A DNA stretch of 64,000 nt from Sinorhizobium sojae CCBAU 05684. Lineage in GTDB: Bacteria; Pseudomonadota; Alphaproteobacteria; Rhizobiales; Rhizobiaceae. Both the position numbers and the translations under genes were made by a program. The notes beneath the pieces were generated by a model that was not told the origin of the DNA, ran no database searches, and worked only from the letters and a program-made list of their open reading frames with translations. Shown in pieces: positions 16,995 through 28,240 of the stretch (the first letter of the stretch is position 1; every line of letters begins with the position of its first letter). The stretch is from contig NZ_CP023067.1 in assembly GCF_002288525.1 (NCBI RefSeq), positions 372,001 through 436,000 on the forward strand, written 5' to 3'.

Positions 16995-17651
16995 ATGCCG
17001 GAGAAGGGTCTGATCACGGGCGAGGACGGGCTCAGCCGTTGTGCCTGGCACGGCAATCTCGAAGACTACCGCCGCTACCATGACGAGGAATGGGGTCGAC
17101 CCGTGGCGGACGACCGCCGGCTGTTCGAGAAGATCTGCCTGGAAGGTTTCCAGTCCGGATTGTCCTGGCTGACGATCCTCAGGAAGCGCGAGGCTTTCCG
17201 CGCGGCCTTCGCCGGCTTCGATTTCGATGTGGTCGCCGAGTTCCGTGAGGCCGATGTCGAGCGTTGCCTTGCCGATCCGGGCATCGTGCGCCATCGCGGC
17301 AAGATCGTTTCCACCGTCAACAATGCCCTGCGCGCGAGGGAACTGCGCGATGAGTTCGGTTCTCTCGCCGCCTATTTCTGGTCGTATGAGCCCAACGGAA
17401 GCGAGCGACCGGCGGTCATGGACTACGAGACGCTGGTCGCCAATCCGACGACGCCAGCCTCGGTCAGGATTTCGAAGGATCTGAAAAAGCGCGGCTGGAC
17501 CTTCGTCGGGCCGACGACCGTCTATGCCTTCATGCAGGCCATGGGTCTCGTCAACGACCACCTGGAAGGCTGCTTCTGCCGTGACGGTGTCGAGGAGATG
17601 CGGCGGCAATTCGCCCGGCCTGCGGCAGGTCCGCCTCGATCCGGCGCATAG
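16995..17651 (+). CDS. tag: DNA-3-methyladenine glycosylase I
   Basis: 218 residues, the family length of Tag. This cytosolic enzyme removes 3-methyladenine from alkylated DNA in base-excision repair. Diagnostic sequence includes RCAWHGNLEDYRRYHDEEWG at about 15-34 (zinc Cys and His) and GLSWLTILRKREAFRAAF. The C-terminal zinc pair is in VNDHLEGCFCRD near residue 190. GAAGGAATG lies just upstream of the ATG at 16995. It is divergent from the L,D-transpeptidases. The 16789-16994 gap holds AT-rich promoter-like sequence, including the small palindrome GTTTACAAATGGTAAAC. Confidence 0.94.
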   Translation: MPEKGLITGEDGLSRCAWHGNLEDYRRYHDEEWGRPVADDRRLFEKICLEGFQSGLSWLTILRKREAFRAAFAGFDFDVVAEFREADVERCLADPGIVRHRGKIVSTVNNALRARELRDEFGSLAAYFWSYEPNGSERPAVMDYETLVANPTTPASVRISKDLKKRGWTFVGPTTVYAFMQAMGLVNDHLEGCFCRDGVEEMRRQFARPAAGPPRSGA

Positions 17652-17920
17652 GTTCGCCCGAAGGCGCGAACGCAACATGCCGGCGACATAGGATGAACCG
17701 GACAAAAGGGGGGACGCGAGAAAACGCCGTACGGGCTTGAGCTTGCAAGGCTACCTGTTCCCTTCGTCCTGCTGCGCTTTCCCGACTTCACGCGTGGCAT
17801 TTATGTTCTGGCTCGCTTTGGGCGTCATTGTCGCTGTCGCCGCTTTGCCGCCCTTGCCGCCCTTGACATGATCCGGTAGGGAAGGCACCGACCTAGCTTT
17901 GAGTAGCCGGAATGCCTTCC

Positions 17921-19435
17921 ATGAAAGACAAGACAAAGAAACCGCAGAAGCTCAAGGCGCGCCTGCCGCGCGGCTTCGTCGACCGTTCGGCCGCGGATAT
18001 CCGCGCCGTCGACGAAATGATCGAGAAGATCCGCGACGTCTATGAGCGCTACGGCTTCGATCCCGTGGAAACGCCGCTGTTCGAATATACCGATGCGCTT
18101 GGCAAGTTTCTTCCCGACAGCGACCGCCCGAACGAAGGTGTCTTCTCGCTGACCGACGATGATGACCAGTGGATGAGCCTGCGTTACGACCTGACGGCGC
18201 CGCTTGCCCGCCACGTGGCGGAGAATTTCAACGAGATCCAGCTTCCCTACCGCACCTATCGCGCCGGTTACGTGTTCCGCAATGAAAAGCCAGGGCCCGG
18301 CCGGTTCCGCCAGTTCATGCAGTTCGACGCCGATACGGTCGGCGCCGCCGGCGTTCAGGCGGACGCCGAAATGTGCATGATGATGGCGGACACGATGGAG
18401 GCGCTTGGCATCAGGCGCGGCGACTACGTGATCCGGGTCAACAACCGGAAGGTCCTCGACGGCGTGCTGGAGGCGATCGGTCTCGGCGGCGAGGAGCAGA
18501 CAAATACTCGGCTGACCGTGCTGCGCGCGATCGACAAGCTCGACAAGTTTGGACCGGAGGGGGTGCGGCTCCTGCTTGGCGAAGGGCGCAAGGACGAGAG
18601 CGGTGACTTCACCAAGGGCGCCGGGCTCAATGACGAGCAGATCCGCAATATCCTGTTCTTCGTCGGCATCACCGACTATGCCGCGAGCGCGGGTGAACTG
18701 TCAGAGCTGGTTGCCGGCACCGCCAAGGGAGCGGAAGGCGTCGAGGAACTCAACACGATTCGCAGCCTGGTGCTGAGCGCCGGCTACGAGGCGGATCGCA
18801 TCAAGATCGATCCGTCCGTCGTGCGCGGCCTCGAATACTACACCGGGCCGGTTTTCGAAGCGGAACTGCAATTTGCCGTCACCAACGAGAAGGGTGAGAC
18901 GGTCGTCTTCGGTTCGGTCGGCGGCGGCGGGCGTTACGATGGTCTTGTCTCGCGTTTCATGGGGCAGCCGGTACCGGCAACAGGCTTCTCGATCGGCGTG
19001 TCGCGCCTGATGACGGCGCTCAAGAATCTCGGCAAGCTCGGCGTCGAGGAGGTTGTCGCGCCTGTTGTCGTCTGCGTGATGGACCGCGACCTCGGCAGCA
19101 TGGGCCGGTACCAGCGCTTCGTGCAGGACCTGCGCCATGCCGGCATTCGCTCCGAGATGTATCAGGGCAACAAGAAGAATTTCGGCGACCAGCTCAAGTA
19201 TGCCGATCGCCGCGGCTCGCCCATCGCCATCATCCAGGGCGGCGACGAGCGCGCCTCCGGCACCGTGCAGATCAAGGACCTGATCGAAGGCAAGCGCCTC
19301 TCCGGCGAAATTGAGGACAACGTCGCCTGGCGCGAGGCCCGCGTGGCCCAGGTCTCCGTTCCGGAAAGCGAGCTCGTCGCAAAAGTCCGGGAAATTCTGG
19401 CAGAGCAGGCCGAGGACCGGAAAAGGGCAGGCTGA
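17921..19435 (+). CDS. hisS: Histidyl-tRNA synthetase
   Basis: 504 residues. Class II synthetase motifs are present: motif 2 in [20 protein letters not shown] with FRQFMQFD, the histidine-specific [14 protein letters not shown], and motif 3 in [15 protein letters not shown]-terminal anticodon-binding domain follows (about 405-495). It charges tRNA-His in the cytosol. There are two in-frame ATGs, at 17912 and 17921. I take the second because the first has no spaced ribosome-binding site. The stop overlaps hisZ by one base (TGATG), so hisS, hisZ and hisG form one coupled unit. Confidence 0.96.
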   Translation: MKDKTKKPQKLKARLPRGFVDRSAADIRAVDEMIEKIRDVYERYGFDPVETPLFEYTDALGKFLPDSDRPNEGVFSLTDDDDQWMSLRYDLTAPLARHVAENFNEIQLPYRTYRAGYVFRNEKPGPGRFRQFMQFDADTVGAAGVQADAEMCMMMADTMEALGIRRGDYVIRVNNRKVLDGVLEAIGLGGEEQTNTRLTVLRAIDKLDKFGPEGVRLLLGEGRKDESGDFTKGAGLNDEQIRNILFFVGITDYAASAGELSELVAGTAKGAEGVEELNTIRSLVLSAGYEADRIKIDPSVVRGLEYYTGPVFEAELQFAVTNEKGETVVFGSVGGGGRYDGLVSRFMGQPVPATGFSIGVSRLMTALKNLGKLGVEEVVAPVVVCVMDRDLGSMGRYQRFVQDLRHAGIRSEMYQGNKKNFGDQLKYADRRGSPIAIIQGGDERASGTVQIKDLIEGKRLSGEIEDNVAWREARVAQVSVPESELVAKVREILAEQAEDRKRAG

Positions 19436-20577
19436 TGCCGTTGATCAATCTTCCCGCCTTCGCCGCCGACCTCCTCGCCGATTTCGAGCGGCTGAAGACG
19501 CTGCGTGTCGATACGCCGGTGATCCAGCCGGCCGAGCCCTTCCTCGACATGGCGGGAGAGGACCTGCGCCGGCGCATCTTCATGACCGAGAGCGAGACCG
19601 GCGAGAGCCTGTGCCTGCGCCCGGAATTCACCATTCCCGTATGCCTCAGGCATATCGAGACGGCGACCGGCACGCCCCAGCGTTATGCCTATCTCGGCGA
19701 AGTGTTTCGCCAGCGTCGCGACGGCTCGAACGAGTTTTATCAGGCCGGCATCGAGGATCTCGGCGATCAGGACACGGCCGGTGCCGATGCGCGGGCGATC
19801 GGTGACGCCATGCTGGTTGTGACCAGTCGGTTACCTGGCCGGCGGCTGAGGGTGACGCTCGGCGATCAGTCGGTCTTTGAGGCAGTGGTCGCCGCCTGCG
19901 GCTTGCCCGCCGGCTGGCAGAAGCGGCTAATCCATGCCTTCGGCGACCAGAAGCAGTTGCAGAGGCTGCTGGCGGAACTAGCCGATCCGAAATCCTCCGG
20001 GGTCTTCGGCCCTGAGGTGGAGCGGCTCGCCGGCATGGGTATCTTGGACGACGAGGAGCGGCTCATTACCGAGATCGCCGAGACCATGGAAGCGACCGGC
20101 TACTCCACCAATGCCAGCCGCTCGCCGGGCGACATTGCCCGCCGGCTCAAGGAGAAAATGGAACTGGCGACGACGCGGCTCGACAAGGCAGCGCTGGCGA
20201 TCATGCGCGAGTTCCTGGCGCTCGATCTGCCGCTCGCCGATGCACCAGACGCTCTTCATCAATTCGCCACCGGATCGGGACTGAAGATAGGCGATGCGCT
20301 CGCGCTCTTCGATGCCCGCGTTGCGGCGCTTTCAAAGACGGGCGCGGATGTCGATGTCATCAGGTATCGTGCCGCCTTTGGCCGCCCGCTCGATTATTAT
20401 ACCGGCCTCGTCTTCGAGATCGAGCTTGAGGAAATTCCGGCGGTTCTCGCCGGTGGCGGGCGCTTCGATCGGCTGCTGACGCTGCTCGGCGCCCGGGAGC
20501 ACATCCCGGCTGTCGGGTTCTCTCTCTGGCTTGACCGGATCGAGCGGGCCATCGCGGCCGCAGGGGGTGCGAAATGA
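19435..20577 (+). CDS. hisZ: ATP phosphoribosyltransferase regulatory subunit HisZ
   Basis: 380 residues. HisZ is a histidyl-tRNA synthetase-like protein that lacks charging activity and is needed by short-form HisG. The synthetase-like core is seen in [36 protein letters not shown] and the remnant [15 protein letters not shown]. The anticodon-binding domain is absent, as expected for HisZ. It starts one base inside the hisS stop and overlaps hisG by four bases (ATGA). The adjacency to hisS suggests origin by hisS duplication. Confidence 0.94.
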   Translation: MPLINLPAFAADLLADFERLKTLRVDTPVIQPAEPFLDMAGEDLRRRIFMTESETGESLCLRPEFTIPVCLRHIETATGTPQRYAYLGEVFRQRRDGSNEFYQAGIEDLGDQDTAGADARAIGDAMLVVTSRLPGRRLRVTLGDQSVFEAVVAACGLPAGWQKRLIHAFGDQKQLQRLLAELADPKSSGVFGPEVERLAGMGILDDEERLITEIAETMEATGYSTNASRSPGDIARRLKEKMELATTRLDKAALAIMREFLALDLPLADAPDALHQFATGSGLKIGDALALFDARVAALSKTGADVDVIRYRAAFGRPLDYYTGLVFEIELEEIPAVLAGGGRFDRLLTLLGAREHIPAVGFSLWLDRIERAIAAAGGAK

Positions 20578-21269
20578 CCATCACCATTGCGCTGCCCTCC
20601 AAGGGCCGGATGAAGGAGGACGCCTCGGACATCTTCGCGCGGGCCGGGCTGAAGATCGTCGCCGTCGGCAATGATCGCTCCTATCGCGGCCGCGTCGAAG
20701 GCTGGGAAGACGTCGAAATCGCCTTCCTCTCGGCCTCCGAAATCTCGCGCGAGGTCGGCTGTGGCGCCGTCGATTTCGGTGTCACCGGCGAAGACCTCGT
20801 GCGCGAAGGGCTGGCGGACGTCGATGGGCGCGTCGAATTTGCGGCTCGGCTCGGCTTCGGCCACGCGGATGTCGTCGTAGCCGTGCCGGAGATCTGGTAC
20901 GACGTCGATACCATGGCCGACCTCGGGGACGTCGCCGCCGATTTCCGCGCCCGCCATGGCCGGCGTCTGGCGATCGCCACCAAATACTGGCGACTGACAC
21001 AGCAATTCTTCTCCGGCAGCCACGGTATCCAGCTCTACCGCATCGTTGAAAGCCTGGGTGCGACCGAAGGCGCCCCGGCTTCCGGCTCGGCCGATATCAT
21101 CGTCGACATCACCTCGACCGGCTCCACGCTCCGCGCGAACCATCTGAAGATCCTTTCCGACGGCGTGATCCTGCGCTCCGAAGCCTGCCTCGTCCGGGCT
21201 CGAAAGCCGGCTCACGCTGGCGATCCCACGATCAATCGCATCATCGCTGCCGTGCGAGGAGTGCTCTGA
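20574..21269 (+). CDS. hisG: ATP phosphoribosyltransferase, short form HisG
   Basis: 231 residues, the short form without the C-terminal regulatory domain, which is why hisZ lies next door. It joins ATP and PRPP in the first and feedback-controlled step of histidine synthesis. The N-terminus [15 protein letters not shown] and the PRPP-binding loop [18 protein letters not shown] (near residue 170) identify it. [10 protein letters not shown] and FATKYWRL-like IATKYWRLT blocks agree. It is the last gene of the hisS-hisZ-hisG unit. The rest of the his pathway is elsewhere. Confidence 0.95.
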   Translation: MTITIALPSKGRMKEDASDIFARAGLKIVAVGNDRSYRGRVEGWEDVEIAFLSASEISREVGCGAVDFGVTGEDLVREGLADVDGRVEFAARLGFGHADVVVAVPEIWYDVDTMADLGDVAADFRARHGRRLAIATKYWRLTQQFFSGSHGIQLYRIVESLGATEGAPASGSADIIVDITSTGSTLRANHLKILSDGVILRSEACLVRARKPAHAGDPTINRIIAAVRGVL

Positions 21270-21374
21270 TCCGATTAACTCATCTCGTATTCGCGGGTCC
21301 GGCCCCTGACAATGCAACCAGCGCTACCTATGTAGGAACGGCAAAGCTCCCAAGACCAAACTTGAGGCAACCTT

Positions 21375-22082
21375 ATGGCTGATCTTTCGTCCTTTCCGAT
21401 CACGCGCCGCTGGCCGGCGAAGAATACCGACGTCATCCAGCTCTACTCGCTACCGACCCCAAATGGCGTGAAGATCTCGATCGCTCTCGAAGAACTGGGC
21501 CTGCCCTACGAAGCGCACCGCATCGCCTTCGACGCGAACGAGCAGAAGTCGCCTGAATTCGTGTCGCTCAACCCGAACGGCCGCATTCCGGCGATCATCG
21601 ATCCGAACGGACCGGACGGCAAGCCCATCGGGCTTTTTGAATCCGGCGCGATCCTCGTCTATCTCGCGGAAAAGACCGGCAGGCTCATTCCTGCGGACGC
21701 GGCCGGCCGTTACGAGACGCTCTGCTGGGTGATGTTCCAGATGGGCGGCGTCGGTCCGATGTTCGGTCAATTTGGCCATTTCTTCAAATTCGCCGCCGAC
21801 AAGGTCGCGAACAATTCCTATCCTGTGGAGCGCTATCGCGACGAGGCGAAGCGTCTTCTCGGCGTTCTCGATGCGCGTCTCGACGGCCGGCAATGGCTGA
21901 TGGGCGACGAATATACGATTGCCGACATTGCCACCTATCCCTGGGTGGAAGGGGCGCGGAAATTCTACGGCGGCGCCGAGGTCCTCGACTACAAGAGCTT
22001 CCCGAATGTCCTGGCCTGGGTGGAGCGCGGACTTGCGCGCCCGGCCGCTCAAAGAGGCCTGGAAATTCCGAGAAAGGAATAG
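21375..22082 (+). CDS. Glutathione S-transferase, YghU/YfcG type
   Basis: 235 residues. A thioredoxin-fold N-terminal domain (about 20-105) has IQLYSLPTPNGVKISIALEE and the cis-Pro/glutathione segment NPNGRIPAIIDPNG with FESGAILVYLAEKTG. The helical C-terminal domain includes MGDEYTIADIATYPWV. The TPNG near residue 30 is the pattern of Nu-class enzymes (YfcG, YghU), which bind two glutathiones and act as disulfide-bond reductases. This predicts a cytosolic redox role rather than classical conjugation. It is a monocistronic gene following hisG. Confidence 0.92.
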   Translation: MADLSSFPITRRWPAKNTDVIQLYSLPTPNGVKISIALEELGLPYEAHRIAFDANEQKSPEFVSLNPNGRIPAIIDPNGPDGKPIGLFESGAILVYLAEKTGRLIPADAAGRYETLCWVMFQMGGVGPMFGQFGHFFKFAADKVANNSYPVERYRDEAKRLLGVLDARLDGRQWLMGDEYTIADIATYPWVEGARKFYGGAEVLDYKSFPNVLAWVERGLARPAAQRGLEIPRKE

Positions 22083-22157
22083 ACGGAGCACCCTCCGGCC
22101 GCAGTTGACGAGGCTGCGGCCGGGAGGCTACCGGTTAGCGAAAGAGAATCGAGTCGG

Positions 22158-23381
22158 GTGGATAAGGTGTCGGGAAGGCTTGTTGTCATCGGTGGCGGTC
22201 AGGCCGCTTTCGCCCTGGTTGCCAAGCTGCGCGCCCTCAATGACCAGCGTCCGATCACCGTCATCGCCGCCGAGGCGAGCCTGCCCTACCAGCGGCCGCC
22301 GCTTTCCAAGAAATACCTGCTGCGTGAAATGAGCCTCGACCGGCTGCTTTATCGGCCGGAGGCCTGGTATGCGGAACACGGGGTCGACATCCGCCTGTCG
22401 ACGACCGTGACACGCGTCGAGCGCGCCGCGAAAGAGGTCACGCTGAGCGACGGCTCGTCGCTTGATTACGAGACGCTGGCCTTCGCCACGGGGGCGACCC
22501 CGCGCCGGTTGCCGGCGTCGATCGGAGGCGACCTCGCGGCTGTCTATGTCGTGCGCGACTACAAGGATGCCGACCGGCTCGCCGAGGAAATGATGCCGGG
22601 GCGGCGGGCGCTCGTCGTCGGCGGCGGTTACATCGGCCTCGAGGCAGCGGCGGTCGCCCGCACCCTGGGCCTCGAGGTGACCGTCATTGAAATGGCCGAC
22701 CGCATCCTTCAGCGCGTCGCCTCCGCCGCCACCTCTGCGATCGTGCGCGACATTCACCGCACCCGCGGCGTCGAAATTCGCGAAGGCATGGGGCTGCACC
22801 GTCTCATCGGTAAGGACGGCCGCGTCTCGGCTGCCGAGCTTTCCGACGGCTCCGTCATACCGGTGGATATGGTGATCGTCGGCATCGGCGTGATGGCGAA
22901 CGACGCGCTCGCGCACGATGCCGGGCTCGAAACGGCGAACGGCATCATCGTCGACAGCTACGGGCGGACGTCCGACCCGGCGATCTATGCCATGGGCGAT
23001 TGCGCGGTCCTGCCCTGGCAGGACATGCGCATCCGTCTGGAGTCGGTCCAGAACGCGGTGGAACAGGCGGAGGCCGTGGCCGCCATCCTTGCCGGCGGTT
23101 CCGCGCCTTACAATCCGCATCCCTGGTTCTGGTCGGACCAGTATGACGTCAAGCTGCAGATCGCCGGCTTCGGGCTCGGTCATGACGAGACGCTGGTCCG
23201 CCCGGGCCAGCGCGAGGGCAGCGTTTCGGTCTGGTATTTCCGCGAAGGCAAGCTGATCGCCGTCGATGCGATCAACGACGCAAAGGCCTATGTCACGGGA
23301 AAAAAACTGCTGGAAGCGGGGAAGACACCGGATCGCAAGGTTTTGGCTGACCCGCAGAGCGATTTGAAATCGTTGGTGTAA
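22158..23381 (+). CDS. FAD-dependent ferredoxin reductase-like oxidoreductase
   Basis: 407 residues, matching the putidaredoxin/rhodocoxin reductase class. The FAD site is RLVVIGGGQAAFAL at about 7-20. The NADH site is RALVVGGGYIGLEAAAVA near 147. The C-terminal FAD motif is DPAIYAMGDCAVLP near 273. A reductase C-terminal domain follows. It passes electrons from NADH to a [2Fe-2S] ferredoxin, typically for a P450 or dioxygenase, but no partner gene is adjacent. The start is probably GTG at 22158; a second GTG three codons later is possible. It is followed by a RIME-like repeat. Confidence 0.87.
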   Translation: MDKVSGRLVVIGGGQAAFALVAKLRALNDQRPITVIAAEASLPYQRPPLSKKYLLREMSLDRLLYRPEAWYAEHGVDIRLSTTVTRVERAAKEVTLSDGSSLDYETLAFATGATPRRLPASIGGDLAAVYVVRDYKDADRLAEEMMPGRRALVVGGGYIGLEAAAVARTLGLEVTVIEMADRILQRVASAATSAIVRDIHRTRGVEIREGMGLHRLIGKDGRVSAAELSDGSVIPVDMVIVGIGVMANDALAHDAGLETANGIIVDSYGRTSDPAIYAMGDCAVLPWQDMRIRLESVQNAVEQAEAVAAILAGGSAPYNPHPWFWSDQYDVKLQIAGFGLGHDETLVRPGQREGSVSVWYFREGKLIAVDAINDAKAYVTGKKLLEAGKTPDRKVLADPQSDLKSLV

Positions 23382-23392
23382 TTGGCGAAATC

Positions 23393-23537
23393 GCCCCTCA
23401 CCCTAGCCCTCTCCCCGCATGCGGGGAGAGGGGACGTGCCTTGCTGCCAACGGTTTCGGCTGGGGAGACGAGGGTGCCGGGAGGCGCCTCCGCCCCGCCT
23501 GCGGGGAGAAGGTGGCCGGCAGGCCGGATGAGGGGCC
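23393..23537 (-). repeat. RIME-like intergenic mosaic element, inverted copy
   Basis: Read on the minus strand it has the same order as the copy at 15004: CCCCTCATCCGGCCTGCCGG, CACCTTCTCCCCGC...GCGGGG, then CCCTCTCCCCGCATGCGGGG with AGAGGGCTAGGGTGAGGGGC. It lies between convergent genes (reductase and groEL), as does the other full copy. Confidence 0.78.
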
Positions 23538-23587
23538 GCCGCGACGATCGACCACCTCAACGAGACGATCGCTTCTTGCTGAATAGC

Positions 23588-23616
23588 AAAAAGGGCGGCC
23601 CCTAAAGACCGCCCTT
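23588..23616 (-). terminator. Rho-independent terminator of groESL
   Basis: On the minus strand, AAGGGCGG, a ten-base loop, CCGCCCTT, then a T run. It lies 40 bases past the groEL stop and ends the groES-groEL transcript. Confidence 0.88.
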
Positions 23617-23656
23617 CAGATCCGGTTGGACCTTCTGTGCTAAGGCTTTCGCCTTA

Positions 23657-25342
<1,686 letters not shown>

Positions 25343-25373
25343 TTACGGAAGTTTTGGGAGGGTTGCCGGCCGA

Positions 25374-25670
25374 TCAGCCGATGATGCCCATGATGTCGGC
25401 TTCCTTCATGATCAGAAGGTCTTCGCCGTTGATCTTGACTTCGGTGCCGGACCACTTGCCGAACAGGACGCGGTCACCAGCCTTGACGTCGAGCGGGACG
25501 ACCTTGCCGCTTTCGTCACGAGCGCCCGATCCGACAGCCACGATTTCGCCTTCTTGCGGCTTTTCCTTTGCGGTGTCCGGAATGATGATGCCGCCCTTGG
25601 TCTTTTCTTCAGACTCGACGCGGCGGACGACAACGCGGTCGTGCAGCGGACGGAAATTGGTGCTTGCCAT
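25374..25670 (-). CDS. groES: Co-chaperonin GroES (Cpn10)
   Basis: 98 residues, standard length. [20 protein letters not shown] is the N-terminal signature, followed by the mobile loop [16 protein letters not shown], and the chain ends [13 protein letters not shown]. It caps the GroEL ring in the ATP-driven folding cycle. It is the first gene of the groES-groEL operon. The CIRCE operator and a promoter lie 60-120 bases upstream on the minus strand. Confidence 0.98.
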   Translation of the reverse strand: MASTNFRPLHDRVVVRRVESEEKTKGGIIIPDTAKEKPQEGEIVAVGSGARDESGKVVPLDVKAGDRVLFGKWSGTEVKINGEDLLIMKEADIMGIIG

Positions 25671-25728
25671 TGTCTAATCCCTCGATCAAATGACATTACG
25701 GATCGTTGAGAGATCCGGTGGATGGATG

Positions 25729-25755
25729 TTAGCACTCATGTTTGGCGAGTGCTAG
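25729..25755 (-). promoter_or_regulatory. CIRCE operator (HrcA binding site)
   Basis: TTAGCACTC, nine bases, GAGTGCTAG. This is the CIRCE inverted repeat (TTAGCACTC-N9-GAGTGCTAA) with one mismatch in the last base. It sits just downstream of the promoter and about 60 bases before groES, so HrcA would block transcription there and release it on heat shock. Confidence 0.93.
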
Positions 25756-25763
25756 CGCCGGGG

Positions 25764-25791
25764 AGATAAGACTGGCCAGCGAACGAGTCAA
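25764..25791 (-). promoter_or_regulatory. groESL promoter
   Basis: On the minus strand TTGACT (25791-25786), a 16-base spacer, TTATCT (25769-25764). The start point would fall immediately before or within the CIRCE. The elements fit the housekeeping sigma factor. A heat-shock sigma factor (RpoH) could also use it, since CTTGA matches its -35. Confidence 0.65.
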
Positions 25792-25934
25792 GGATCGGCT
25801 GCGAGATTTTTCGGCCAGTCGGAAAGCGTTGACAGCTCCGCCGCTATTTTGTTTGATGGCCACATGGGGTGAGCGAATACCCCACGAGGCGTCATGCTGG
25901 AATTCGCGTCCACCCTAATCAAGGACGTCGTATC

Positions 25935-26762
25935 ATGGCCTCGTTCAATTCCATCTCCATCGAAAAACTTGCCCGGCTCGTCGGAACTCCCAAAGGCCCC
26001 GTTATCATCGACGTGCGCGATGACGACGATTTTTCGGCCGATCCCCATCTCGTGCCAGGTTCTTTCCACCGGACCCATGCCGACGTCCGGCAATGGGCGC
26101 AGCAATACAAGGGGCACTGGGTCGTCGCGCTCTGCAAGCACGGCGGCAAGCTCAGCGAAGGAGTGGCCGGCTGGCTTCGCAATGCGGGCGCGACCGCCGA
26201 GATACTGGAGGGCGGGATCGAGGCCTGGCGAGCAGCGGGCCTGCCTCTCGTCCCGGTCGCGAGCCTTCCGAACGCCGACCCGTCCGGTGGTTCCGTGTGG
26301 GTGACAAGGTCAAGGCCGAAAATCGACCGCATCGCCTGTCCCTGGCTGATCCGCCGCTTCGTCGATCCGCATGCCAATTTCCTCTATGTCACGCCTGCCG
26401 AGGTCGAGATGGTAGGCGAACGCTTCGGCGCAACACCATTCGATATCGAAGGGGTCTTCTGGAGTCATCGCGACATGGACTGCACCTTCGATACGATGGT
26501 CAAGGAATTCCGTCTCTCCTTCCCGGCGCTCGAGCATGTCGCCCGCATCGTGCGCGGCGCCGACACCGACAGGCTCGATCTCGATCCTCGCGCCGCCGGC
26601 CTGCTCGCCTTCTCGCTTGGCCTCTCCCGCATGTATGCCGACGATCTCGAACAGCTCGAGGCAGGCATGACGCTCTACGACGCGCTCTACCGCTGGGCGC
26701 GCGATGCGACCCAGGAGAAGCACGATTGGGTATCCCACGGCGGCAAGGGGAAGCGGACGTGA
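25935..26762 (+). CDS. chrB: ChrB-like chromate resistance protein with N-terminal rhodanese domain
   Basis: 275 residues in two domains. Residues about 5-105 are rhodanese-like (GPVIIDVRDDDDFSADPH; active-site loop VALCKHGGKLSEG with Cys). Residues about 115-265 match the C-terminal domain of ChrB (VTRSRPKIDRIACPWLIRRF; DIEGVFWSHRDMDCTFD). ChrB-type proteins regulate or assist the ChrA chromate exporter. The rhodanese fusion replaces the usual ChrB N-terminus and suggests a sulfur or oxyanion redox step. AAGGACG upstream supports the ATG at 25935. Its stop overlaps chrA (GTGA). Confidence 0.85.
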   Translation: MASFNSISIEKLARLVGTPKGPVIIDVRDDDDFSADPHLVPGSFHRTHADVRQWAQQYKGHWVVALCKHGGKLSEGVAGWLRNAGATAEILEGGIEAWRAAGLPLVPVASLPNADPSGGSVWVTRSRPKIDRIACPWLIRRFVDPHANFLYVTPAEVEMVGERFGATPFDIEGVFWSHRDMDCTFDTMVKEFRLSFPALEHVARIVRGADTDRLDLDPRAAGLLAFSLGLSRMYADDLEQLEAGMTLYDALYRWARDATQEKHDWVSHGGKGKRT

Positions 26763-28117
26763 ACGAACAAGGATTGGTGGGCCTCGCTCCGGCCCACCCA
26801 ACCTTCTCCGAGGCGGCGAAGGTTTGGGCGAAGATCGGCCTGTTGAGCTTCGGCGGACCGGCCGGGCAGATCGCGCTGATGCATCGTGAGCTCGTCGAGG
26901 AGCGCCGCTGGATCTCGGAAAGCCGGTTTCTGCATGCGCTCAACTATTGCATGCTGCTGCCGGGCCCGGAGGCGCAGCAACTCGCCGCCTATATCGGCTG
27001 GCTCCTGCACGGCACCCGCGGCGGCGTCGTGGCGGGCATGCTTTTCGTCATCCCCGGCTTCTTCGTCATTCTCGCGCTTTCCTCGGCCTATGCGCTGTTC
27101 CAGGAGACCGGCTGGCTCGCGAGCCTCTTCTACGGGCTCAAGGCGGCGGTGCTCGCAATCGTGATTGAAGCGCTTGTCCGGCTTTCGCGGCGAGCATTGA
27201 AAACGGGTTTTGATCGTCTGCTGGCGCTCGCCGCCTTCCTCGGGCTCTTCGTTTTCGCGCTGCCGTTTCCCTTGGTGGTGGTCTCGGCCGGGGTAGTCGG
27301 CTATGCGGTCGCCCGCCGCGCGCCCGTGCACCGGACGGCCAGTCAGGCGGCCAAGGCGCCCGATCTTCCTTCCGTCATCGGAGCGGATTTTCCCGAGGCA
27401 AGGCCTTCCACGAAGAGGGCGGTGGCGGTCGTCGCGCTCTGGGGCGGGCTTTGGTTGACACCCTTTCTCATCATCTGGGGCGCCCTCGGCGGCGCTAATA
27501 TCTATAGCGATATTGGCGTTTTCTTCTCGCAGATGGCCGTCGTCACCTTCGGCGGCGCCTATGCGGTACTTTCCTATGTCGCGCAGCAGGCGGTCGAGAC
27601 CTATCACTGGCTAAGGCCCGGCGAAATGGTCGACGGCCTTGCGCTGGCGGAGACGACGCCGGGGCCATTGGTGCTGGTGCTCGCCTTTGTCGGCTTCATG
27701 GGTGCCTACCGCGCGGCGATCGGCATCGATCCGCTGACATCCGGCCTCCTCGGCGCGACGCTCGCGACCTGGGTGACCTTCGTACCCTGTTTCCTCTGGA
27801 TTTTCCTGGGCGCGCCCTATGTCGAGCGGCTGCGCGCGAATGTTGCGCTTTCGGGTGCGCTCTCGGCGATCTCGGCGGCGGTTGCCGGCGTCATCCTCAA
27901 CCTGGCGGTCTGGTTCGGCCTGCATGTCCTCTTCAGGCGGGTCGAGCGGTTGGAGAGCGGGCCGATTTCGCTTCCCTTGCCGGACCCGGCGACGCTGGAG
28001 CCGACCGCCCTGTTCCTGACGATGCTTGCGGCCGCGTCGCTTTTGTGGTGGAAGCGCGGGATATTGGAGACACTGGCGCTCTGCGCCGGAGCCGGGTGGC
28101 TCCTTACGCTTCTGTGA
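26759..28117 (+). CDS. chrA: Chromate transporter ChrA (two CHR domains)
   Basis: 452 residues with about ten to twelve hydrophobic segments. The CHR domain is duplicated: FGGPAGQIALMHRELVEERR with LLPGPEAQQLAAYIGW in the first half, FGGAYAVLSYVAQQAVETYH with TTPGPLVLVLAFVGF in the second. This is the long-chain ChrA type that exports chromate from the cytosol across the inner membrane. The start is a GTG overlapping the chrB stop by four bases (GTGA), which implies coupling. A much longer frame reaching back through chrB is a shadow. Confidence 0.93.
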   Translation: MNEQGLVGLAPAHPTFSEAAKVWAKIGLLSFGGPAGQIALMHRELVEERRWISESRFLHALNYCMLLPGPEAQQLAAYIGWLLHGTRGGVVAGMLFVIPGFFVILALSSAYALFQETGWLASLFYGLKAAVLAIVIEALVRLSRRALKTGFDRLLALAAFLGLFVFALPFPLVVVSAGVVGYAVARRAPVHRTASQAAKAPDLPSVIGADFPEARPSTKRAVAVVALWGGLWLTPFLIIWGALGGANIYSDIGVFFSQMAVVTFGGAYAVLSYVAQQAVETYHWLRPGEMVDGLALAETTPGPLVLVLAFVGFMGAYRAAIGIDPLTSGLLGATLATWVTFVPCFLWIFLGAPYVERLRANVALSGALSAISAAVAGVILNLAVWFGLHVLFRRVERLESGPISLPLPDPATLEPTALFLTMLAAASLLWWKRGILETLALCAGAGWLLTLL

Positions 28118-28240
28118 TGCCTAAGACGCTGCGCGGCTGCCGAATCCTTGGGAAGTGCGGCGATTTTCCATGCGCGAGGCTTGTATTCTTGCCCCTTCCT
28201 TGCAATGTCAGCCGAAAAGCCGAGTTTGCGGGAAGCCAGG

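Noticed and set aside
17652..17911. Possible short gene or leader peptide before hisS
   Set aside because: The short frames have no ribosome-binding site and no run of His codons that would suggest attenuation control.
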